Shown: positions 27,595-34,973 of the stretch, one piece after another
Layout: each line of letters starts with the position of its first letter
Numbering within the stretch: position 1 is the first letter of the stretch
Notes under the pieces: generated by a model
What the model saw: the letters and a program-made list of their open reading frames with translations, nothing else
Database searches by the model: none
Told to the model about the DNA's origin: nothing
NCBI GenBank assembly: GCA_934667475.1
Contig: CAKUMB010000004.1
Span: forward strand, 1-64,000
From: an uncultured Muribaculaceae bacterium
Lineage (GTDB): Bacteria; Bacteroidota; Bacteroidia; Bacteroidales; Muribaculaceae
Length of the DNA: 64,000 nucleotides
Reading direction: 5' to 3'
Translations under genes and position numbers: made by a program

Positions 27595-29047
27595 CAATGA
27601 GAGCAGCAACCTGCTCAAGTCGGTCGACTGGGTCACCGTGGCACTCTACGTGGTGCTCGTGGTGGCCGGCGCGGTGAGCATCTATGCCGCCACCTACAAC
27701 TTCGACCAGGCAAGCATGTTCGACCTGTCCGAAAACTCAGGCAAGCAATTCCTGTGGATAGGCCTGTCGCTGGTCATAGGCTTCTCGCTGCTGCTCATCG
27801 ACCGCCGCCTCTACGAGGCCTTCGCCTATCCCATCTACGGCATCATGATAATGGTGCTAATACTCACCATATTCATAGCCCCCGACATCAAAGGCTCGCG
27901 CTCGTGGCTCGTGTTCGGCCCCGTCAGTCTGCAGCCCGCCGAGTTTGCCAAGAGCGCCACAGCCCTGGCCCTGGCCAAGCTGTTCAGCACCTACGGCTTC
28001 GCCCTCAACAACTGGAAAAACTATGCCCGCGCCGCGGCCATAGTGGTGCTGCCCATTCTGTGCATACTCATGGAGAAGGAAACCGGCTCGGCACTGGTCT
28101 ACACATCGCTCATCTTCGTCTTCTACCGCGAGGGCATGAGCGGATTCGTGCTCTTCGCCGCCCTGTGCGCCATAGTGGTGTTTGTGGTCACCCTCAAGTA
28201 TGCCGCCCTCACCCTCATGGGCATTCCACTGGGCGTGTTCATCGTGTTCGTCATAGTCATGGCCGTGATAGTGGGCATGCTGCTCATCTACTGCCGCTCG
28301 CTCATACTCGGGCGCAACGTGCTGCTAGGCTACCTTGCCTGCGGCGCCGTGGCCGGCATCCTGGCCTACTTCGGCATCGTGCTCAACGGCTACGCCTTCT
28401 TCTTCACCGTCATCGGAGCCTCGCTCGTCTACCTGCTCATAGGCATGTTCCACGACGACCTGCGCCGCGTGCTCATCACCGTCATCTTTGCCACAGCGGG
28501 CATCCTGTTCATGTTCTCGGTGAACTACGTGTTCAACAACGTCCTCGAGCCACACCAGCAGATGCGCATCAAGGTCACCCTGGGCATCGACGACGACCTG
28601 CGCGGAGCCGGCTACAACGTCAACCAGTCGAAAATCGCCATCGGCTCGGGCGGCCTCACAGGCAAAGGCTTCCTCAACGGCACCCAGACCAAGCTGAAAT
28701 ACGTGCCCGAACAGCACACCGACTTCATATTCTGCACCATAGGCGAGGAGCAGGGCTTTGTGGGCTCCATGGCCGTGCTGCTGCTGTTTGTGGCCCTCAT
28801 CATGCGCGTCATAGCCATAGCCGAGCGCCAGCACACCGTGTTTGGCCGCGTCTACGCCTATTGCGTGGCCTGCATACTCATCTTCCACCTGTCCATCAAC
28901 GTGGGCATGGTCATAGGCCTTTGTCCCGTGATAGGCATCCCATTGCCTTTCTTCAGCTACGGTGGCTCATCGCTGTGGGGCTTCACCTTCCTGCTGTTCA
29001 TACTGCTGCGCATCGACGCCGCCCGCAAAGAATACGGCGTGTGGTAG
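27578..29047 (+). CDS. rodA: Rod shape-determining protein RodA (SEDS peptidoglycan glycosyltransferase)
   Basis: RodA polymerises glycan strands for elongation. The 489-aa protein has the SEDS fold with ten or more helices: GSRSWLVFGPVSLQPAEFAK, the ILMEKETGSALVYTSL segment, and the C-terminal PEQHTDFIFCTIGEEQGFVG and PFFSYGGSSLWG motifs. It is longer than proteobacterial RodA because of extra membrane segments in the middle. The start is GTG 27578, overlapping the PBP2 end by 17 bases; no in-frame ATG nearby fits better. Confidence 0.93.
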   Translation: MELRNDNESSNLLKSVDWVTVALYVVLVVAGAVSIYAATYNFDQASMFDLSENSGKQFLWIGLSLVIGFSLLLIDRRLYEAFAYPIYGIMIMVLILTIFIAPDIKGSRSWLVFGPVSLQPAEFAKSATALALAKLFSTYGFALNNWKNYARAAAIVVLPILCILMEKETGSALVYTSLIFVFYREGMSGFVLFAALCAIVVFVVTLKYAALTLMGIPLGVFIVFVIVMAVIVGMLLIYCRSLILGRNVLLGYLACGAVAGILAYFGIVLNGYAFFFTVIGASLVYLLIGMFHDDLRRVLITVIFATAGILFMFSVNYVFNNVLEPHQQMRIKVTLGIDDDLRGAGYNVNQSKIAIGSGGLTGKGFLNGTQTKLKYVPEQHTDFIFCTIGEEQGFVGSMAVLLLFVALIMRVIAIAERQHTVFGRVYAYCVACILIFHLSINVGMVIGLCPVIGIPLPFFSYGGSSLWGFTFLLFILLRIDAARKEYGVW

Positions 29048-29070
29048 ACCCCATCACCAAAAAAAGAAAC

Positions 29071-29098
29071 AAAAAAAAGCGACCCTCGGGCCGCTTTT
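29071..29098. terminator. Bidirectional terminator between rodA and cas9
   Basis: agcgacc (29078-29084) pairs with ggccgct (29089-29095). Eight A precede it and TTTT follows it on the plus strand, so it can end the shape operon on the plus strand and the tracrRNA on the minus strand. Confidence 0.8.
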
Positions 29099-29147
29099 AA
29101 TGTTTTCACAACGGAATAATCCTTATTGTGAATTGCTTCAAATTTGT
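29071..29147 (-). ncRNA. tracrRNA of the type II-C CRISPR system
   Basis: On the minus strand, bases 29147-29126 form an anti-repeat. They are complementary to the first 23-24 bases of the CRISPR repeat (minus-strand orientation) with one bulged U and a terminal G-U pair. Next comes AAGGATTATTCCGTTGTG, resembling the nexus of known tracrRNAs (compare AAGGCTAGTCCGTT in S. pyogenes), then the GC-rich hairpin and eight U of the terminator. A perfect promoter precedes it. Predicted length is about 77 nt. The position beside cas9 and the strand opposite to cas9 are seen directly; start and end are inferred. Confidence 0.9.
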
Positions 29148-29151
29148 GCCA

Positions 29152-29182
29152 CAAATATAGCTTACATTTATGAAATCACAAA
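29152..29182 (-). promoter_or_regulatory. tracrRNA promoter
   Basis: On the minus strand, TTTG (29179-29182), a 19-base spacer and TATATTTG (29152-29159) match the Bacteroidetes consensus exactly. Transcription would start at about 29147, the first anti-repeat base. Confidence 0.85.
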
Positions 29183-29222
29183 AAAATCAAGCAAAAAATT
29201 AGTATTATGATGCCATTTTCAG

Positions 29223-29230
29223 TAAATTTG
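29223..29230 (+). promoter_or_regulatory. -7 box (TAAATTTG) of the cas9-cas1-cas2 operon
   Basis: TAAATTTG lies 41 bases before cas9 and diverges from the tracrRNA promoter. The -33 position has only a weak TTAG-like match, suggesting a modest or regulated promoter. Confidence 0.6.
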
Positions 29231-29270
29231 AACCATAATATTAAATAAACACACCAAAAAACGATACACG

Positions 29271-32200
29271 ATGAAGAAAATACTCGGATTAGACCTTGGC
29301 ACCAACAGCATAGGCTGGGCCGTAGTCAACCAAGCCGACCAACCCGGCGAGCAGTCTGGCATTATTGACATGGGCGTGAGAGTGAATCCCCTCACCACAG
29401 ATGAAAGTCAAAACTTTGAGAAAGGTAAGCCCATAACCACCACGGCGGCGCGCACGCTTAAGCATGGAATGCGCATTAATCTGCAGCGCTATAAACTGCG
29501 TCGCGATCATTTAATTGCTATATTCAAACGAGAGGGGTTTATTTCTGACGATGACCTGCTGAGCGAGTGTGGCGCTGGTTCAACATTCCAAACTTACAGA
29601 CTAAGGTCCACGGCAGCTACAAGCGAAATAAGTTTAAAAAATCTGGCAAGGGTGCTACTCGCTATAAACAAAAAGCGTGGTTATAAAAGCAACCGAAAGA
29701 TTGACAAAGACAGCAAAGGCGATGAAGGGCAGCTTATTGACAGCATGGATGTGGCCAAAAAACTATATGATGAGCATCTCACCCCTGGACAGTATGTGTA
29801 TGAATACGTGGTTAAGCGAAACAAAAAATTCATACCCGATTTTTATCCTTCCGACTTGAATAGCGAGTTCGATGAGGTGTGGCGCGTGCAGTCGAAGTTT
29901 CATCCAAACATTCTAACAGAAGAATTTAAGCAGAAGCTGGCAGGCAAGGGACGTAACGATGTGGCTAAGACTTTCTATGCCGTGCATAAAGTCAATACTG
30001 CAGAGGAAAAGAAGCGTGAACTGCGCATGGCGTTCTACTATGGCTTGCGCTCGAGGGCGCTGACCCAAGAGCTCACAATCGAAGAGGTGGCGGCAGTGCT
30101 TGCAGCTATAAATGGCGACTTGGCAAAATCGAGTGGCTACCTTGGCAGTATAAGTGATCATAGTAAGGAACTAGTGTTCAGCCACTGCACAGTTGGGCAG
30201 TATTTGATGCGTCAGCTTGAGCAAAATCCTCATTTCAGGGTAAAAAAACGAGTGTACTATCGTCAGGACTATCTGAATGAGTTTGAAACGATATGGGAAA
30301 CGCAGGCAAAATTCCATAAAGAACTTACGCCTGAGCTAAAAGATGAAATCCGAGACACCGTCATTTTCTACCAGCGGCGCTTGAAATCGAAGAAAGGGTT
30401 GATATCGGTTTGCGAGCTTGAGGGCAAGAAAATCACAATTATAAAGAATGGCCAGCAACGTCACATTTTGGTGGGGCCAAAGGTGTGCCCCAAAAGTTCG
30501 CCACTGTTTCAAGAATTCAAGGTGTGGAGCACTGTAAATGCCATTAGAATCTCATCGAAAAGTGGAAACGATGCAAGTGGACCTTTGACCGATGAGCAGC
30601 GTCAGAAACTGCATTATGAACTCACTTATTGCGACAAAATGAGCAAGACTGACATTGTCAAAGTCTTGAGATTGAATCCCAAGACGCAAACTATAAACTA
30701 CGATAGCATTCAGGGCAACACCACAATTTGTGCTTTGGTGAATGCATGCAAGCAGATTCTGTTAATGAGTGGCCACGATGTGGAGGACTTCGACAAGCGT
30801 ACGGCTAAAGAAAAGACCGATTTTATCTCATCGGTATTCCGCGAGGCGTTAAAGGCTAAGAATGATTTTGATTTCTTGAAGTTTGACACAAACCTTCTCG
30901 ACCAAATGCAGAGTGAGCCATTGTTTCGCCTGTGGCATTTGCTATATTCGTTTGAAGGTGATGGAACGGCAAGTGGAAACGACCGTCTGGCCGGTCACAT
31001 AAAAGAAATGACCGGCCTTGATGACAGATATTCTAAAGTTATAGCAGGCGTTTCATTTGCTGACGATTACGGCAATCTTAGTTCAAAGGCAATAGCCCGA
31101 ATACTGCCTTATTTGGAGCAGGGACACGTTTACAGTGAGGCATGCAATCTTGCTGGTTACCGCCACTCAAAGGCTTCAATCACAAAGGAAGAGAACGATA
31201 GCCGCGAATTGCTCAAGCGTCTTGAAATCCTGCCTAAAAATGCTCTTAGAAACCCTGTGGTTGAAAAAATCATCAATCAGATGATTCATGTTGTAAACGG
31301 CTGCTCCGAAATGTATGGAGAGTTTGATGAAATTCACATCGAACTTGCTCGCGAGCTAAAGCGGACAATAGAACAACGAAAGGAAGACTATAAGCGGATA
31401 GGCGAACGCACCAAGGAGACTGAAGAAATAAAGAAACTCCTTATGCAACCTCCGTTTAATTTGCCGCACCCTCCAACTCGTAAGGACGTTATTCGCTACC
31501 GCTTGTATGAGGAACTGCAGCCCAATGGATACAAAACGCTATATTCTAACACCTATATAAGTAGAGAGGAACTATTTTCGCCAGATCGTAAATTTGATAT
31601 AGAGCACATCATCCCCCAGTCAAGATTATTTGATGACTCTTATTCCAACAAAACTCTCGAAAGCCGGCAGGTGAATGAGGCTAAAAGTAATATGACAGCC
31701 ATTGACTATGTAAGAAGTAAGTATGGTGAGCAAGGTGTCAATGAATATGAGCAGCGCATAGCGTTTCTTAACAAACCAGGCACCAGAAAAAAACACCAAT
31801 ACCTGCTTACCACAGAAGATGATATTCCTTCAGACTTCCTTAATCGAGACCTCAGCGACTCGCAGTATATAGCACGCAAAGCAAAGGAAATATTGCAGGA
31901 AATCACCCGCACAGTGATTGTGACCACAGGCTCAATCACGGCTCGCCTTCGCGAAGACTGGGGCCTGGTGGATGTGCTCAAAGAACTTAACTGGGAAAAG
32001 TATTCCAAGCAGGGGCTTACGGAAACATACACCAATAAAGAGGGCCATCAAATACGTATAATCAAAGACTGGACAAAGCGAAATGATCATCGCCATCACG
32101 CCATGGATGCACTGACAATAGCGTTCACATGCCGTCAGCACATCAACTATTTGAATGCGCTTAATGCACATCAAAGCGGCAAATTGCCGGCCAGCGTGTT

Positions 32201-33407
32201 TAGCATTGGAAGCAAGAACATTAAAGAAAATGGTAAATTCATCGCTCCCATGCCAGACATGAGGCAAGAGGCGATTAAACACATGAAGCGCATACTGGTG
32301 TCAATCAAGGCTAAAAACAAGGTGGTGACCCGCAGCGTGAATAAAATTAAGCACCATGGCAAGGTGGAAATCCAGCACACTTTCACACCGCGGCAGCAGT
32401 TGCATAACGAGACGGTGTATGGCATTCGTATGAGTAAGGAATACAAGTTTGAAAAAGTCGGCTCTGCATTCACTGCCGAGAAAATTGCCACTGTCACCGA
32501 CCGTGCCCAGCGCAAAGCTCTTTTGCACCGCCTTACCGAGTTTGGCGGAGATGCGAAGAAAGCATTTACAGGAAAAAATGCGTTTGATAAGAATCCGCTT
32601 TTCACCGATGCTCCTCAATGTCAGCCTGTGCCTGCAAAAGTGCAGACAATGACTTTGGTGCCTATATACACAATTCGCAAGGCTGTTGATAAGGATCTAA
32701 AGGTTGACAAAGTTATCGACCCTGTAGCTAAATCCATATTGCAAAAGCGCCTTGAGGAATATGGAGGCAATGCACAAAAGGCCTTTTCCAACCTTGATGA
32801 GAATCCCATCTGGCTCGACGAGAAAGCGGGTATAGATATAAAAACAGTGCGAATCAAAGGCGTTAATGTCGTTGAACCTCTTCACGAAAAGCGCGACAAG
32901 GATGGCCGTTTAATGCTTGATGCAAATGGCTGCTCGCAACCAGTGGATTTTGTTAGTACAGGAAACAACCATCATGTGGCAATATTTGAAGACGAAAAAG
33001 GCAATTGGCAGGAGCGCATAGTGTCGTACTATGAGGCCACAGCGCTAATCAACGACGGACTAAGCCCAATTGACAAGGAATACAACCGCGATAAGGGCTG
33101 GAAGTTCTTGTTCACAATGAAGCAAAATGAGTATTTTGTGTTCCCGTCAGAAGGTTTCAATCCAAATGAGATTGACCTGATGGATGAAAGCAATTACAGC
33201 CGCATAAGCCCACATTTGTTTAGAGTGCAGAAGATCGCTACAGGGTATTATGTGTTCAGACATCATCTGGAGACGGCGGTCACAAACGACAATAAAAAAC
33301 TTAGGAAGCAAATTTGGGAGCGAATCACAACGCCCAATAATCTTAAGGGCATTGTCAAGGTGCGCGTGAACCATAATGGCCGGATTGTGGCAGTGGGAGA
33401 GTACTAA
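29271..33407 (+). CDS. cas9: CRISPR-associated endonuclease Cas9 (type II-C)
   Basis: This 1378-aa RNA-guided nuclease cuts DNA complementary to the crRNA. RuvC-I is LGLDLGTNSIGWAV with D8. An arginine-rich bridge helix lies near residues 58-80, and RuvC-II IHIELARE carries E691. The HNH motif FDIEHIIPQ has H779 and a supporting N793. RuvC-III has HHAMDAL with H943 and D946. All catalytic residues are present. The C-terminal region contains two copies of an RL-E-GG-A-KAF module (about 1083-1113 and 1156-1185). The length is at the large end of II-C. Codon use is AT-richer than the flanking genes. No csn2 or cas4 accompanies it, supporting subtype II-C. Confidence 0.98.
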   Translation: MKKILGLDLGTNSIGWAVVNQADQPGEQSGIIDMGVRVNPLTTDESQNFEKGKPITTTAARTLKHGMRINLQRYKLRRDHLIAIFKREGFISDDDLLSECGAGSTFQTYRLRSTAATSEISLKNLARVLLAINKKRGYKSNRKIDKDSKGDEGQLIDSMDVAKKLYDEHLTPGQYVYEYVVKRNKKFIPDFYPSDLNSEFDEVWRVQSKFHPNILTEEFKQKLAGKGRNDVAKTFYAVHKVNTAEEKKRELRMAFYYGLRSRALTQELTIEEVAAVLAAINGDLAKSSGYLGSISDHSKELVFSHCTVGQYLMRQLEQNPHFRVKKRVYYRQDYLNEFETIWETQAKFHKELTPELKDEIRDTVIFYQRRLKSKKGLISVCELEGKKITIIKNGQQRHILVGPKVCPKSSPLFQEFKVWSTVNAIRISSKSGNDASGPLTDEQRQKLHYELTYCDKMSKTDIVKVLRLNPKTQTINYDSIQGNTTICALVNACKQILLMSGHDVEDFDKRTAKEKTDFISSVFREALKAKNDFDFLKFDTNLLDQMQSEPLFRLWHLLYSFEGDGTASGNDRLAGHIKEMTGLDDRYSKVIAGVSFADDYGNLSSKAIARILPYLEQGHVYSEACNLAGYRHSKASITKEENDSRELLKRLEILPKNALRNPVVEKIINQMIHVVNGCSEMYGEFDEIHIELARELKRTIEQRKEDYKRIGERTKETEEIKKLLMQPPFNLPHPPTRKDVIRYRLYEELQPNGYKTLYSNTYISREELFSPDRKFDIEHIIPQSRLFDDSYSNKTLESRQVNEAKSNMTAIDYVRSKYGEQGVNEYEQRIAFLNKPGTRKKHQYLLTTEDDIPSDFLNRDLSDSQYIARKAKEILQEITRTVIVTTGSITARLREDWGLVDVLKELNWEKYSKQGLTETYTNKEGHQIRIIKDWTKRNDHRHHAMDALTIAFTCRQHINYLNALNAHQSGKLPASVFSIGSKNIKENGKFIAPMPDMRQEAIKHMKRILVSIKAKNKVVTRSVNKIKHHGKVEIQHTFTPRQQLHNETVYGIRMSKEYKFEKVGSAFTAEKIATVTDRAQRKALLHRLTEFGGDAKKAFTGKNAFDKNPLFTDAPQCQPVPAKVQTMTLVPIYTIRKAVDKDLKVDKVIDPVAKSILQKRLEEYGGNAQKAFSNLDENPIWLDEKAGIDIKTVRIKGVNVVEPLHEKRDKDGRLMLDANGCSQPVDFVSTGNNHHVAIFEDEKGNWQERIVSYYEATALINDGLSPIDKEYNRDKGWKFLFTMKQNEYFVFPSEGFNPNEIDLMDESNYSRISPHLFRVQKIATGYYVFRHHLETAVTNDNKKLRKQIWERITTPNNLKGIVKVRVNHNGRIVAVGEY

Positions 33408-33426
33408 TTATACAAGCAGCGTTTCT

Positions 33427-34368
33427 ATGATAAAGCGGACTTTATATTTCGGTAATCCTGCCTATTTGAGCCTGCGCAATGCGCAACTGGTGCTGCGCAT
33501 TCCCGACGTTGATGGCAACGATGCTCTCAGCGAGCCCATAAAGCGCAATGCCGAGCGCACCTTTCCCATCGAAGACCTAGGCATGGTGATTCTCGATAAC
33601 AAGCGCATCACTATAACGCATGGTGCGCTCGAGCGCTTGCTCGACAACAACTGCGCCGTTATCACTTGCGACTCCACATCGATGCCAGCAGGCCTATTGC
33701 TGCCGCTCAACAGCCACACGCTGCAAAGCGAGCGCTTTCAGGCCCAAATAGGCAGCTCACTGCCGCTGCGCAAGCAGCTTTGGCAGCAGACGGTGCAGGC
33801 TAAAATCCAAAATCAGGCAGCGGTGCTTTCCCGCTGCACCAGCGCTGAAATAGGCTGCATGACAGCTTGGGTGGGCGAGGTGCGCAGTGGCGACACGGCA
33901 AATCTCGAAGGACGGGCCGCAGCCTACTATTGGCGCAACTTCTTCCCTGAGTTCCCAGGGTTCACACGTTGCCGCGAGGGCGGTGCTCCCAACAGCCTGC
34001 TCAATTATGGCTACGCCATTCTGCGTGCCATTGTGGCCCGCAGTCTTGTTGGCAACGGCTTGCTGCCAACGCTTGGCATCCACCACCATAACCGCTACAA
34101 CGCCTATTGTCTGGCCGACGACATAATGGAGCCTTACCGCCCAGTGGTCGATGAACTCGTTAAGCAAATAGTGGCAGCAGAGCCCGACAAAAGCCGCCTC
34201 GACGACCTCACCACCCGGCTAAAGGCCCAGTTGCTGTCGCTGCCCACCATCGATGTCACCATCAGCGGGCGCACGCGCCCATTGATGGCCGCTGTAGCCG
34301 AGACCACTGCCTCGCTGAGCAAGTGCTTTGCCGGTGAGGCGCGCCGCCTAGCCTATCCGCAATTGTGA
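33427..34368 (+). CDS. cas1: CRISPR-associated integrase Cas1 (type II)
   Basis: With Cas2, Cas1 captures and integrates new spacers. The 313-aa protein starts MIKRTLYFGNPAYLSL, typical of type II Cas1. It contains the active-site glutamate region LEGRAAAYYWRNFF and the His/Asp region GIHHHNRYNAYCLADDIMEPYRP. The frame opens at 33376 inside cas9, but the ATG at 33427, 20 bases after the cas9 stop, gives the standard N-terminus. cas2 follows after 16 bases. Confidence 0.97.
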   Translation: MIKRTLYFGNPAYLSLRNAQLVLRIPDVDGNDALSEPIKRNAERTFPIEDLGMVILDNKRITITHGALERLLDNNCAVITCDSTSMPAGLLLPLNSHTLQSERFQAQIGSSLPLRKQLWQQTVQAKIQNQAAVLSRCTSAEIGCMTAWVGEVRSGDTANLEGRAAAYYWRNFFPEFPGFTRCREGGAPNSLLNYGYAILRAIVARSLVGNGLLPTLGIHHHNRYNAYCLADDIMEPYRPVVDELVKQIVAAEPDKSRLDDLTTRLKAQLLSLPTIDVTISGRTRPLMAAVAETTASLSKCFAGEARRLAYPQL

Positions 34369-34384
34369 CTCAGATTGTTAAAAC

Positions 34385-34723
34385 ATGGAAAGTGAACGAT
34401 TTAGCCAATACAGAATTATGTGGGTGCTTGTACTCTACGACCTGCCTACCGACACCAAAAAGGAGCGAAAGGCAGCGGCTCTGTTCCGCAAACGAATAAT
34501 GGAAGATGGATTCACCATGTTTCAGTTTTCAACCTATTTGCGCCATTGCCCCAGCAAGGAGAATGCCGATGTGCACATACGGCGCGTAAAGTCATTTCTG
34601 CCCAAGGCCGGCAACATCGGCATATTGTGTATCACCGACAAGCAGTTTGGCGCAATGGAACTGTTCCATGGAGAATCAGTCGAAAAAAAGATAGTAGGTC
34701 CGCAGCAGTTAGAACTGTTTTAG
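34385..34723 (+). CDS. cas2: CRISPR-associated protein Cas2 (type II)
   Basis: This 112-aa subunit of the Cas1-Cas2 integrase has a ferredoxin-like fold. WVLVLYDLPTDTKKERKAA holds the conserved first-strand aspartate, followed by FQFSTYLRHC and a C-terminal QLELF. It is the last gene of the cas operon and is followed by the leader and array. Confidence 0.96.
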   Translation: MESERFSQYRIMWVLVLYDLPTDTKKERKAAALFRKRIMEDGFTMFQFSTYLRHCPSKENADVHIRRVKSFLPKAGNIGILCITDKQFGAMELFHGESVEKKIVGPQQLELF

Positions 34724-34866
34724 TACGCGTTAACGATAAAGTTAAATTTGATTAAATCAGATGGCCCGCTGCTGATATAACCCATTGCGCTGCATATTGC
34801 AGTCCGGAATGACATCTGTATGCACGTTGTAATTCTTATGGCTCTTTATGAGTCAATAAGTCACAA
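34724..34866. other. cas2-array spacer, cas-proximal part of the leader region
   Basis: This AT-rich segment has no open frame of note. Together with 34899-34973 it forms the flank next to the intact terminal repeat, the side where new spacers would be added if the degenerate repeat marks the old end. Confidence 0.5.
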
Positions 34867-34898
34867 ATAAAAAAGCTGGATTTATGTCCAGCTTTTTT
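34867..34898. terminator. Bidirectional terminator between cas2 and the CRISPR array
   Basis: agctgga and tccagct pair around a 6-base loop. A-runs and T-runs on both sides give six T after the stem on either strand. It would end cas mRNA on the plus strand and array transcripts on the minus strand. Confidence 0.85.
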
Positions 34899-34973
34899 AT
34901 TGTACTGACACAACTTTTTATTTTCTGTGTCCTAATAGCAATTGCCAATAACACAGGTAGTTACAAATAACGA

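Noticed and set aside
33376..33426. Longer Cas1 beginning inside cas9
   Set aside because: The first 17 residues overlap the cas9 end and lack Cas1 similarity. MIKRTLYFGN at 33427 is the normal N-terminus.
34899..34973. A plus-strand leader promoter reading into the array
   Set aside because: No TAnnTTTG is found just upstream of the first repeat on the plus strand. The anti-repeat and the repeat-internal promoter both demand minus-strand transcription.
34724..34973. csn2 or cas4 gene that would change the CRISPR subtype
   Set aside because: No frame of suitable size or similarity lies after cas2 or elsewhere near the locus, so subtype II-C stands.
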